Part shown: one piece after another, positions 42,300 to 53,378 of the stretch | Layout: every line of letters starts with the position of its first letter | Numbering within the stretch: the first letter of the stretch is position 1 | NCBI GenBank assembly: GCA_963704975.1 | Contig: CAVPIK010000016.1 | Span: 62,001-126,000 of the forward strand | Direction: 5' to 3' | Source: JAGNDO01 sp963704975 | GTDB lineage: Bacteria > Chloroflexota > Anaerolineae > Caldilineales > Caldilineaceae | DNA length: 64,000 nucleotides | The notes under the pieces: generated by a model | What the model saw: only the letters and a program-made list of their open reading frames with translations | Database searches by the model: none | What the model was told of the DNA's origin: nothing | Made by a program: the position numbers and the translations under genes

Positions 42300-45200
42300 T
42301 CAGTCCAGCAACCCCTTTACATGGCTCATATAGTGCTGTGCGCCCAGGTTGACGAAGGCTTCTTCCGCCTCTTCGAGCATGGGGACGGCCGTACTTTCGT
42401 CACCCAAGCCAATCAGAGCCTCGCCCCATGCCAACTTAGTAAGAGCCGCCTCATAAGGGGTGCTTTCGAGGAGTGCCAAGCTTTGTTCAAAGGCATCCAC
42501 CCCCTCTTGAATCTGACTCTGTGCGATCTGTATGACGCCCAGTGTGCGCAGTGCCTGTCCTTCCTCTGTGGGCATTTTCAAGTGCCGGGCATGGCTGACC
42601 GCTTCCTGGGCCCGATCCAGGGCTTCTGGTAAATTATCTGTAAGCAGGGCTAGGCTTGCTGCAAGATCCATGCGCATAGGCGTGTGTACCTGTAAGCCGG
42701 TTTGGCTGCTCAATGCTTCTGCCTCGGCCAACATGGGGGGCACATGGGCATAATTCCCCTGCAGAAGGGCGATTTGACTGAGATAATTGAGACGCAGCAG
42801 GATCTCATCGTTCATTTGATGTTTGCGGCAGATGATCAGGCTGTCCATCAGCAAATTGTTGGCCTTGTCCAGATCCCCAAGGTATATGTACAGGACACTC
42901 AGGCTGCCTCCGATACGGATGGTTTCCTTCAGGTTGCCCAACTGCTCGGCAGACGCCAAGGACTTTCGGTAATTGTGAGCTGCTTCTTCCCACTGTCCGG
43001 CCATGTGCTGGAATGTGGCGATGTTGCTCCGGGCCACCATTTCGTAGTGGTGGTTGTGGATACGTTGGGCAATGGCTAGGGCGTCCTGGGTTGTGGCGAT
43101 GCCGAGATCGTGCTCGCCGCGCAGAAAGCAGGTCACCCCTAGCCGAATCATTGCCCCCATTCGATGGTAGGCGGCGTCTCTGGGCAGAATTTCCAAGGCA
43201 CGGGTCAGTGCTGCCAGCGCAGCGTCGCTTCTGCCCGTACGGCTATAGACAGCCCCTTGCAGAGCGAGAAAATCTCCCTCTAGCAGCTCCCGATTCTTTG
43301 GCACGTTCGGCAATTCTGCCATCCCTTTGTCGATCCATTTTTCTGCCTCCAGGGGTTTAGACAGAGAGACGATTCGAGCTTGGGTGCGGTAGAGGGCGAT
43401 ACGAATTTCTGCCACCGATCCTTGATCCGCCACACTATCTAAAAGCTCAATAGCTTTGTGCAGGGTCTCCTCGGCACTTCCTCTATCCCCCAGGTACTCG
43501 TCCACCAGACTTTGGGCAATCATCAGCCTGACCCACAACGGCGTGTTGTCGGCAAACCGGCGTTGCTGGAATTTCCCCAGCAAGCTCTTGACTGGGCCGA
43601 TTTTTCCGGCGGCGACGAAATCCAGGGCGTTCTCGGCAAGGATTTCTGCGGCCCGAACCTCCTCGCCGGCAGCCTGATAGTGTCTAGCGGCCCGCAGATC
43701 ATCCATCTCTTCATAGGCGTAATAGTTGGCGGCGCGCAGATGCATCCCCCGGCGCTCGCGTCGGCTCAGCAAGTCATAGTAAAAACTCTGCACGACCGAG
43801 TGCTGGGCATATTCTCGCTCCTGGGGACTCTCCAGGGTTTCGAGTAGATAGCGATTGGCCAGATAAGAAAGGGTGCGGCGCACATTGGATCCGTCCAATA
43901 CCTCCTCGATGGCGTTTCGGCTGCCGGGCATGCCTAGCAGCACAGCCACGCCACTCATGACCAGTCGTTCCTCCTCATCCAGAGTGCCGTCCACCTCGCT
44001 GAGCAGGAAGCGCTCTACATCCGCGCTGTTGGTCAGCCGGTTGACCACCTCTTCCGGGTCCGCGGCATCTTTGAGGGAATTGGCGGCCAAGACCAGCAGT
44101 TCGGCGTTGCCCCCCGTGTGGGTGTGCAGGTGGGTCAGACTCGCTTCGGGGAGGATAACCCCATGGCGCGCCAGGAGGCGGCCGGCATCGGCCAGCCCCA
44201 TGCCGGTCAGCCGGTTGAACTGGGTGGACTGGCCAAAGGAGGGCACCTTCTGGGTGGAGAGGATCAGGCGCAGCTCTCCAGAGGCCACGGCCGGACGCAG
44301 GCGATCCACCAGCTTCTCCAGCAGGGGATCCGTCTCCACCCGCTGGAAATCATCCAGACAGATCAGATAGTTCTGACCCCGGATGGCCTGGAAGAGATAG
44401 TCAAAGAGTACATCCGAGGGCGGAAGCTGGCCACCGGAGAGGGTCGTACTCTGCAACATCTGCCAGGGTGCCCCCTGGCCGTTGCAGGCCAAGAAGGCCG
44501 CTATCTTCCAGATCAGGACATCCACCCCTTCCCCGGCGTGAAAGCTGTGCCAAAAGGTTTTCTCCGGGCTGCCCGCCATCATGGCCACCTGGGCGGCCAC
44601 CGCGGTCTTGCCTACGCCGGGCATCCCCGCCACAATGGCCAGGTTGCTCTCGGCCACCATGCGGCCAAAATAGGCCAGTTCCGCCTCCCGGCCCACAAAA
44701 TCCTCGGCCACGGGCGGCTTCATGGGCGGGGGCGGCGGCGGGATCTGCGGGGCCGCCGGGGTGGATGCCGGTTCGGCCACGTCGAAAAGCTGACCATCCT
44801 TGGCCCGCAGAAAGAGCACGGGGCGTTCCCCAATCGGGCATGTCCGGGCCGCATTCCATGTAGATGGCCTTGCGGGCCTCGCTGACCGCGGCCTCCAGGG
44901 GCAGGCCCAGGGCCAGGCTGCGATAGAGATCCCGGGCGAAGATCAGGGCGGCCTTGTCCGCCACGGTGTACTGCATGGCGATCACCGCGGAGAGTTTGCG
45001 TTGCAGCAGGTTGGGGGCCAGCCCAGCCAAGGGGCGGGTGGAGGAGGTTGTGGCGGTCTGGCAGGCGTTGAGCACGGCCAGCCGGGTCTCCTTGCTGGCG
45101 GCGAAGATCTCCCGGAAGACGGTCTCGTCCACCGGGCTTGGCCATGCCGTCGTCGTCTTCCAAGATGACATAAGCCTGGTCGCCGTCAAAGAGGCCGTGG

Positions 45201-45860
45201 CCGACAAAGTGGAAGATGTGGGGTTCGAAGCTGCGCATGGCCTGGTTGATGGCCTCGATCCTGGCCCGGTCGATCACCTGAAGCTGGATGCGCCCGGCGT
45301 CGATCTGGGGCTGCAACGCCTCCTGCAAGATGCGCTTCTCCTGTTCCACATCCAGGGGGACCACGCCGCTCTGGGTTGGCGATCACGGCCAGGATGCGCA
45401 GGGGCGGCTCGATGGCCGAGGCGCGCACGGGCAGCTTCATGGGGATGAAGCGCATGAGCGCCGTCTCTGGGGCGATGGCCGGGAAGCTGGCCGTTTCGGC
45501 GTCGTGGAGGAATTCCCAGGGCAGGGCGGCCAGGGCGGGCGGCTCGATGTGCAGCCGCACCCGCAAGCGGCTCTCCTGGCCGTGGACGACGGCCAGGCTC
45601 TGGCGATAGAGCAGCAGAATGTCGTCGGCAAAGAGGGCGTCGAAGAGGAAATCCCCGATCTGGGCCAGGGTGTCGATGTCGGTCTCCCTGGCTTCGATCA
45701 CTTCCAGGGCATCGATCAGCTCGGCCAGGGCGTCCTCGTCCAACTGGAGCAGCCCCTTGGCCTGGCCGTGGGGAGAGTCGAGGACGCGCACGCTGTAGCC
45801 GGCGTCCGTGGGTTCGCCGATCAGCAGTTCGAAGGTTTCGTAGGAAATTGGCGTGGTCAT
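42300..45860 (-). CDS. CHAT protease - STAND NTPase - TPR protein
   Basis: About 1,185 residues; ATG at 45858-45860 follows AGGGA. No signal peptide. In order: an N-terminal region (LPWEFLHDAET); a CHAT caspase-like domain with the His motif HFVGHGLFDGDQAYVILEDD and the Cys motif AVLNACQTATTSS; a Pro linker; a STAND/NB-ARC ATPase with Walker A AGMPGVGKT and Walker B NYLICLDDF; a winged-helix-like stretch; and about 10 TPRs (43500-42300). Breaks lie near 45370, 45140 and 44830. STAND proteins assemble on ligand or damage signals, and CHAT domains cut partner proteins. It sits 37 bp after the giant secreted protein gene in one transcription unit. A signalling or defence role is inferred. Confidence 0.88.
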
Positions 45861-45897
45861 GGTTTGTCCCTGTGGGTGGAGAAGCAGGTTTGTGTGG

Positions 45898-48800
45898 TCA
45901 AAATGAATCTTCGCAATTACCGACGCACCAAGGGCAAGAAGATCTCTGTTGTCCCGATCCGCCCAAGTCCAATTGTTGGATGACCCCATTCTGCCAGACC
46001 CGTACCGGGCCGATGGGTTGTCCGTTCACCTCAAACTGGATTTGGCTTGCAGACGCCAGCGCAGCCCGCAAAGCCCCCCCCGTCGTCTGCGCTGACGTGG
46101 ACAGATACCAGATCGCGCCGTTGACCAGTCGGGTACCTACTTTTCCCACAGACCCGCCCGTTGACCCGACGCCTGAACGGTCATGCCCGCTTGGGGGTGA
46201 GGGTTTCTGTGGGCAGCACACGCCCGTAGAACGTGGCCGGTGGCCCCAGCACGGAGGCCGTGGCCTGGCGCCCCTGCGCTCCCCGCCCCCCGCATATAGA
46301 GGGTGATGGGCTGACTGACGTGGATCCAATAGCCTCGGCCAAAGGTCAGATCAGACAGGCGGCTCAACTGGTTGAGGGCGGAGGGCTGGGGCGCATAGAT
46401 CCGCCAGGGGTCCGCCGAGTCCGTGTCTTCGTAGCCCAATACCCACCAATCAGTTTGACGGGTGGCCAGATAGCTGAGGGCGTCGGTCACCGGTCGGCTG
46501 CCCTGGACCGGATAGGCAATCAGATTCCACCCGGCGCTGCGCAAGGGGATTTCGATGCTGGACATGAGCACATAAAGCCCCGGTCCTTGGGCGGTGGCCG
46601 CGGCGGCGTTCTGCACCGTGTCCAAGGTGGTGGGCAAGGGTGTCCAGCCCCCCGTGCTTTGGTTGAAGAACCAGACTTTGAGGAAGCTTTCCTCTCCCGG
46701 CGGCACATCCCGGCCCAAATAGCGGAAGGAAAGGGAACTGCCGGCGATGGCCGGCGCACCGGGCGATGCGGCCAACCGATAGGGCTGGCCCACCACCGTG
46801 GCGTAGGAGGGCGGATTGGGTACTCGGGTGGCCGGTTGCAGGGTGTAGAACTGTCCAGGGGCGAAGCCCATAGTGTCCACATAGAGGACGACCTGCCCGT
46901 CGGACGAGAGGACCGGGCCATTGCCGTCATCCAGAAGTTGGGTCAGCCCTTCGCCCAGATTGAGCGCCAACCCTTCCCCCAAGTTGAGGGTCAGCCCTTC
47001 CCCAAGAATCAGCGCATTGCCCTGGCCCATCAGCAAAGCCAGCCCCTCGCCCAAGTTGAGGGTCAACCCTTCGCCCAGGTTGAGGGTCAACCCTTCGCCC
47101 AGGTTGAGGGTCAGCCCCTCGCCCAGGTTGAGGGTCAACCCCTCGCCCAGGTTGAGGACGACCCCCTCGCCCAGGACGGTCCCTTGGCCGTTGTTCAGTT
47201 GCAGGGCCCCATTATTTAGATGGAGGGTGGCGGTCTCAACCAAGGTCTGGGTCACACCGTTGGTATAGGTGATGACCGTGCCAGGGGGCAGGGTGAGGGA
47301 AATGGGCTGGGAGAGCCCCAGATCCGGCGCGCCGCCCAGGGTGAAGTCGGTGACCAGTTCATGGGTCGGGGTGTTGGCGTCCCACAGGCGCAGGAAGGCG
47401 GCCAGGTGGACGGGGAGGGTGGCGGTGTAGGCGGCGGCCCCGGCATCATATTTCAGGCTGATCTCGGCGGGGGCGGTGGTGGTGATGGGCCGGTTCGCCG
47501 GCGTAGATCTGCGCCCGCAGGTTCGCCCCGGCTGCGAGATTGGTGACGGTCAGGACCAGGGTGCTGGCGGTGACCGGGGCAACGACGATGTCGGGCAACC
47601 AGGTCGGGGACGGGTTTGACGGCCAGTTGGGTGACGCCTGGGCCGACGGTAAGGCAACCCACGGCTGGCGCGGACGGGGCCATGTCGAAGACGCAGACCC
47701 GATCTCCGCTGCCTGTGCGCGTCCCCCAGGCTTGCAGGCGATCCTGGCGGGGCTCGCCCAGGTCAACCAGATTGCCCCCGTGGAAGCGGAAGCCCCGGGC
47801 CGAGGACGACGCCAGGTAGCGGGAGCCGTCGGGTTTGACCAGAAAGTAGGAGGGCACATCCACCGTGGTGGCCGGGGCTGTGGGGGCCATGAAGTTGATC
47901 TTCGTCACGGCCAGGGGCAGGCTGCTAGGCCCGGCCAACTGGTTGACATAGGACTGGGTCGGTGCCTTGAGCCAGGGATAGAAGGCCACAATGGTCTCCC
48001 AATCCGAGCGCTTTAGGGTTTGGTGCTGCAAGGTGGAAAGGCAGCCATAGGCCGGGCTGGCCCAACTGGCCGCCGGGTGGAACTCGGAGTTTTCGTCGAG
48101 ATAGACATTGCCCATCAGGCTGGGGCAGGTGGAGACTGCAACGGGTAGCCCGGCCGCGTCAAAGCCCAGATAGTCCTCCAAGAGGAAGAAGAGATAGTGG
48201 CCGAACTCGTGGGCCAAGGCCCGGGGCCAATCCTCGCCCAAGGAGCCGGAGGACTCGCCAAAGCGGTTCCACGAGGCCGGCATCTCCACCGTGCCGGGGA
48301 AGAAGGCCAACTGAATGGCCGGGTTGCTCCCGTTGGGCAGATTTTTCTGGATCACCTCTGTCACCGAGCCGCCGATGGTGGCGTGGGGACGCAGCCGGTT
48401 GGTGGCGTGGATGCGGATGTCCGCGCCTTCCCAGTTGGCCCGGTCGTGATAGACCGTCACCGCATCCCAAGGCCGCCTGGCCGTTGGTGGCATCGTAGAG
48501 CAGCTCCGACGCCCGGCTCAGGTCAGACTCAAGCTGGGCCAGATAGGTGGTGTCTTTGCGGGCGTCCCATTCCAAGGAGACGGCGAGGTTGAAGAGGATC
48601 AGGGGATTCTGGCTGGTCACAACCAGATTCTGCACCCCGGTGGCGGTCATGGTGAAGGGGATCATCCCCGTCAGGCTGGGGATGGCGCTGGTCTGGTAGA
48701 CCGTGTATTTGGCCGTGGCGGTGATGGGGGCCAGGGCAACCAGTTTGTCCCCCACGCTCAGACGCGCCCCGGCCCTGCAAGATAGCCGCCCCGCATCCGT

Positions 48801-51781
48801 GGTGAAGGTGCGTGCTGCCCCGCCCGATGACCGTGGCCGCGTCCGCTCTGCCCGCTGGGAAGCTGGAAAACCAACGCGCCGGGGACCACGTTGGCGGCCC
48901 CCACGCTTTCGGCATAGACCCGCACCTGGGTTCCCCGCACCCGGAAGGGATAGCTCTGGCTGCTGGCCTTGGCATACTGTTGGGAGCCGGGGACCGCCCT
49001 TTGCCTTGGCCTTGGGGCTGGGGATGGCCTCCATGCGCACCACCACATTGTCGCTCTGGCCAAAGAAGCCGCTGGCCGCCACATCCCATTTGAAGAGATG
49101 GGTGTTGGCCGCGCTCTTGCTGGGGAAGGGACGACTGGCCCGATCCGTGGTCTGGGTGTCCGCCGTGGGGATGGCCGGAATCCACTTGCCGCCGCCGTCC
49201 AGGGAATAGAAGGCCCGCACTTGGCCAAAGGGGGTGCTGGCGTCGTCGAAGAGCGTATAGGTGATGGGGATGATCGCCGGACTGGCGCACCCCCGGCACC
49301 GCGTAGCCCGTCCGCCGGGGCCAGGGTGCTGACCTGTTGGCCGCTGAACGTGGTGATGGCATCGCTGGCCAGACCAATGGTGAGCCGGGGCCGGGCGCTG
49401 GCCGCGGTCTGGGCCTGATAGATGCGGATGGGCATGGGGTCGCTGCTGAGATCATAGGCGCCGACAGCCAGCTCGGGCTGCCCGTCGCCATCCATATCCC
49501 CCCAGGCCTGGCTGACCGAGGCGACCAGATCCGGGGAGATCCATGTCCCCTCTGTGCCGGTTTGCAGCACCCCATTGGCGTTGAAATAGATGCGGTCAGC
49601 CTGGGATTGTTCGTTGGTCGTGGAAGGTCCATGTCCCCGTCGCCGTCCACATCGGCCCAGGCTGCGGAGGAGGTGAAGTTGTTGTCCCAGGAGAGCCAAT
49701 CGGCCACGGGGTTGAGCTGCCCCTGTTCGTTTCGATAGATTTTGTTCTGAGACTCGTTGCTGGCCACGGCCAGATCCAGATCCCCGTCCCCATCCACATC
49801 CCCCCAGGCCACCCCGCCGGACGCATCCTCGTCGCCAGATGTCCAGACCCGCCCCGGCGCGGTGGAGAGAGCGCCGTTCTCGTTCAAAAAGAGCACGGTC
49901 GAGCCATAGTTGGCCACGGCCAGATCCAGATCCCCGTCCCCATCCACATCCCCCCAGGCCACGTCCCGGATGATTCCCGGCTGGGTCGAGGTCCAGGTCG
50001 CTGTGGGGGCCAACATGCCGTTGCTGTTGGTGTAGATGCGCAGTTGCTTGGCACTTGGCGAACTAGAATATACCGCCGACGGCCAGATCCAGATCCCCGT
50101 CGCCGTCGATGTCCCCCCAGGCCAGGCTGAAAGAGGCGTCGCTGTCGGTCGAAGTCCAGGCGGGCTGGCCTGCAACATACCGTTGACATTGAGATAGACC
50201 CGGGTGGGGCCGTCTGAGGCCACGGCTAGATCCAGGCGGCCATCCCCGTTCATGTCCCCCCAGGCCACATCTCGACTGCATGTGGCATCTGCCGCCGTCC
50301 AGACCGGCTGCCGGCGTCAGGGTTCTGGTTCTGATTGCCATAGACATTGATGTTCTGAAGTTCGGGTCTCGAAACAATCTATGGCCGCGGCCGAGATTCC
50401 AGATCCCCGTCATTGTCCATGTCTCCCCAGGCCAACCCAAAGACGGGTTTGACGCCCACAGCCAACGTCTCTTGCAGGGTCGTGCTGGCCAGATTGATAT
50501 GGACGGCGCTGGCCGAAAATTGGTTGGCCACGGCAATGTCCAGATCCCCGTCGTTGTCCATGTCGCCCCAATCAACCCCCTGGGCGGGCTGGATGCGGGA
50601 GAGAGCCAGCTTGGACTGGTGTTCAATTCGCCATTCACATTGTCGAAAATGACCATTTCCTGCAAATAGGTAGCCAGAAGCAGATCCAAGTCGCCGTCGC
50701 CGTCCGCGTCGCCCCACTGCACGTCGTTGGCCGTGCGCTCGCCCAGTTCCAGGGGGGTAGAATCAAAGAGGCCAAGGGGATCCTGGGCAAAGATGTTGCG
50801 ATAGACCACGGAGGTATTGCCATCGCCCGGCGCCCTACCGTAGCTGGAGACGGCCAACTCTGGCAAGGCGTCCCCATCCATGCGCCCCCAGGCCACCTGG
50901 GTGACTTCGCTGGACTGGTACGAAATCCAATAGGGCGTGGGGTCCAATTGGCCGCCCGTATTGTGGAAAACCTTGGGGTAGCCCTGCTCAAGCGTGCCCG
51001 TACAGTCGTTGGTGAGGATCAGGTCGCTGTTGGTATCCCCCACAGCCAGGTCCAGATCCCCGTCGTTGTCCATGTCCGCCCAATCCAGGGAGATGGTGGC
51101 CCGGTTGCCGCCAAAGCTGATGGGGCTGTTGATCAGCAACGCGCCCCCGTTGTTCAGGTAGAGCTTGTTGGGCTGACAGATATTGCCCACGGCCAGATCG
51201 AAGAAGCCATCCCCGTTCACATCCCCCCAGGCCAGGGCCGCGGAGGGGTCCGTGTCCCCCAGGCTGAAGGGGGTCATCACGGGCTTGCCGTCTGCCCCCG
51301 GCCCGTTGTTGATGTAGAGCAGGTTGGCGCTACCCTCAAAAGCCAGGGCCAGATCCAGATCCCCGTCGTTGTCCACATCTGCCCAGGCCGCGGCCCGGGC
51401 CTTGCCCTTGGCCAAGACAATGGCCTGGTCCACGGACAGGGGCAGCGACACCGTTTTGGTTGAGGAAGATCAGGGAGGGGACAAGGGCGGGATCGGTCTC
51501 CGCAAAGGTGTCCGACGCAATGGCCAGCACCAGATCCAGATCGCCGTCGCCGTCCACATCGCCCCAGGCCACGTCCCGGGCGTCGTAGGCCTTGGGCGAA
51601 AACCAGGTGGGTGCGTTGGCAAATTCGAATCACATCGGCCTGGGCGCTGGGCAGAGGGCAAGGGCCAGAGCCCGAGGAAGCCAGCACTTGCTGGCCGCCT
51701 AGAATAGTCAATGCAATCATACCAAGCAAAGAAAAGACGGGCTGACCAACGGCGCAGACCGGCGAATTGGGATGTGGGCAT
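45898..51781 (-). CDS. Giant secreted FG-GAP propeller / zincin metalloprotease / octapeptide-repeat protein
   Basis: About 1,960 residues from ATG 51781 (GGAGA before it). A signal peptide (break near 51735) precedes about 15 FG-GAP/VCBS repeats (51600-49500) of the WGDVDGDGDLDLAV type, forming calcium-binding beta-propellers. A beta-rich part follows, then a domain with the zinc motif ALAHEFGHYLFFLLEDY (near 48210). After Ig-like stretches come tandem octapeptides xxLNLGEG (47231-46921). The C-terminal module FRYLGRDVPPGEESFLK ... GRGYWIHVSQPITLYMRG is shared with the gene at 41247. Many breaks occur (for example near 51600, 51440, 50610, 50060, 49620, 49270, 48470, 47570, 47470, 46290 and 46140), so the number of separate genes is not certain, but frames join without gaps. 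Confidence 0.7.
46921..47231 (-). repeat. Coding 24-bp tandem repeats (octapeptide xxLNLGEG)
   Basis: About 13 consecutive octads are read on the minus strand: ATLHLNNG, ALQLNNG., GTVLGEG, VVLNLGEG, LTLNLGEG four times, LALLMGQG, NALILGEG, LTLNLGEG, LALNLGEG, LTQLLDDG. The even spacing of Leu and the closing Gly-x-Gly suggest a beta-solenoid. The pattern is not the RTX nonapeptide. Confidence 0.85.
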
Positions 51782-51989
51782 GGAATGGTCTCCGAAATAT
51801 GAAATACAGGGCGTGGAGGGCGAAGTATAGCACAATCGCCTCATGCCATCAATGCCTTTTGAAGATTCTGAGGGAACCCGGCCCCAAATCTCTGCTTTGG
51901 TGGCTTTGTCAAAATGGCCAAAATGTGGGACGATGCGTGAACAGATCGGCACGCAAAGAAAAGCCTAGGTTGACCCATGCCCAACAGCC

Positions 51990-52688
51990 GTGCCCATCAA
52001 CAATTCCCCGCTCCCACCCCAATCTGTCCAAGAGATTCTCAGCCAGGTCACCTATTTGCAGGGGCTGGATGCTGAGATCTACGCGGCCCTGGCCCAAGTG
52101 GCTTCCCGCCGCCGCTTGACCGCGGGCAACATCCTCTTTTGGGAAGGGGATCCCTGTGCAGGGCTCTACATGGTGGAGAGCGGCGTCATCAAGATTCTGC
52201 GTATGTCCAAGGATGGCCGGGAGCAGATCGTGGCCATGATTCACCCCGGGGACACCTTCAACGACGTGGCAGCCTTGGACGGTGGCCCCAACCCCGCCAC
52301 CACCACGGCCCACACGGACGCCGTGGTCTGGTGCGTGCCCCGGCCAGAATTGGCGCGGATTGTCCATCGCTACCCCTCCCTGGCTTGGGCGTTGATCGGC
52401 ACCATGGCCCGGCGCACCCGCCACCTTTTGGGCCTGGTCGAGGATCTCTCCTTGCGCAGCGTCAAGAGTCGGCTGGCCCAACTGCTGCTTCAGCAGGCCA
52501 AGGCCAACGACAGCGACGACGTGCCCCGGCTTCTCACCCAGGAAGAGATGGCCAGCCGCCTGGGCACCGTGCGGGAGATGGTGGGCCGCTCCCTGCGCAG
52601 CCTGGCCGCGGACGGGGTGATCGAGTTCGACCGTCACCGCATCCTGATCTTGGACGCCGACCGCTTGGCCGAAGAGGCGGATGTTTAA
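51990..52688 (+). CDS. Crp/Fnr-family transcriptional regulator
   Basis: An intact 232-residue regulator. The start GTG at 51990 is the only in-frame start near the 5' end; an ATG at 51976 is out of frame. The cyclic-nucleotide-like sensor domain has GNILFWEGDPCAGLYMVESG. A long helix and a C-terminal helix-turn-helix follow (LLTQEEMASRLGTVREMVGR). There is no N-terminal Cys cluster, so it is not a classic [4Fe-4S] FNR and could be of the Dnr/NnrR or Crp kind. It starts the plus-strand cluster with ferredoxin, cupin, globin and NnrS-like genes, and I infer it controls them in response to oxygen or nitric oxide. Confidence 0.88.
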   Translation: MPINNSPLPPQSVQEILSQVTYLQGLDAEIYAALAQVASRRRLTAGNILFWEGDPCAGLYMVESGVIKILRMSKDGREQIVAMIHPGDTFNDVAALDGGPNPATTTAHTDAVVWCVPRPELARIVHRYPSLAWALIGTMARRTRHLLGLVEDLSLRSVKSRLAQLLLQQAKANDSDDVPRLLTQEEMASRLGTVREMVGRSLRSLAADGVIEFDRHRILILDADRLAEEADV

Positions 52689-52794
52689 CTGAATGCGACT
52701 TTTGTCCTCGCACCCCACCTCCCCATCTGCTATTGTCAGGAACAACCCCTCAGCGCGACCAAGTTCGCCACCACCCGAAAGCGAGTCAGAGATC

Positions 52795-53043
52795 ATGGAT
52801 CCGTTTCCCCAAATTGATGCCAAACTTTGCACCGGCTGCAAAGCCTGTGTGGAAATCTGCCCCACCCATGCTCTCAACCAGGTGGCGGGCAAGGCCGTCT
52901 TGCACCGACCTGATCTCTGCACCTATTGCACCGCCTGCCAGGACGTCTGCCCCGAAAATGCCATCGCCCTGCCCTTCATGATCGTCTTTGCCAAGCCCGC
53001 TGTCACCCAAGTATTCCCTGAAAAACGAGGAGAGAAACCATGA
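52795..53043 (+). CDS. Small 2[4Fe-4S] ferredoxin-like protein
   Basis: 82 residues from ATG 52795. Two clusters of the type CxxCxxxCP are present: CTGCKACVEICP and CTYCTACQDVCP, enough for two [4Fe-4S] centres. A hydrophobic C-terminal part follows. It is a cytoplasmic one-electron carrier. The stop overlaps the ATG of the cupin gene (ATGA), so they are translated together. The 106-bp gap after the regulator gene holds no obvious promoter consensus. Confidence 0.9.
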   Translation: MDPFPQIDAKLCTGCKACVEICPTHALNQVAGKAVLHRPDLCTYCTACQDVCPENAIALPFMIVFAKPAVTQVFPEKRGEKP

Positions 53044-53375
53044 CCGACTCAGTGCAAGGCCCGGCACTTTTTCACACCGACCTGTCCGATTTGGCCCCAG
53101 CCAGTCCCGACAGCATCATCAGCCGCACCTTGGTCACCGATGACAAGGCCCGAGTGATCCTCTTTACCTTTGCCCCCGGCCAGGAATTGAGCGAGCATAC
53201 CGCGTCCGTGGCGGCCACCCTCTACTTCATCCGGGGCAGCGCCGACGTCACCTTGGGGGACGAAGCCGTCAAAGCCGGGCCGGGATTTTGGGCACACATG
53301 CCCCCCAACATGCCCCACAGCATCCTTGCCCACGAAGAGACCGTGATGTTGTTGACCATGTACAAGGGCAAATAA
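53040..53375 (+). CDS. Small cupin-domain protein in the redox cluster
   Basis: An intact 111-residue single cupin barrel. The metal-binding pattern is clear in FAPGQELSEHTASVAATLYFIRG and GPGFWAHMPPNMPHSI (His, Glu and His ligands). The start overlaps the ferredoxin stop by 4 bp. Cupins of this size often sit next to Crp/Fnr regulators and nitric-oxide genes, where they may bind metal or sense small molecules. The substrate is unknown. A partial cupin of the same kind lies at the far end of the window (63801). Confidence 0.85.
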   Translation: MTDSVQGPALFHTDLSDLAPASPDSIISRTLVTDDKARVILFTFAPGQELSEHTASVAATLYFIRGSADVTLGDEAVKAGPGFWAHMPPNMPHSILAHEETVMLLTMYKGK

Positions 53376-53378
53376 CCC

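Noticed and set aside
46921..47231. Possible CRISPR array from the regular 24-bp repeats
   Set aside because: Units abut with no spacers, the frame stays open and the repeat encodes a regular octapeptide.
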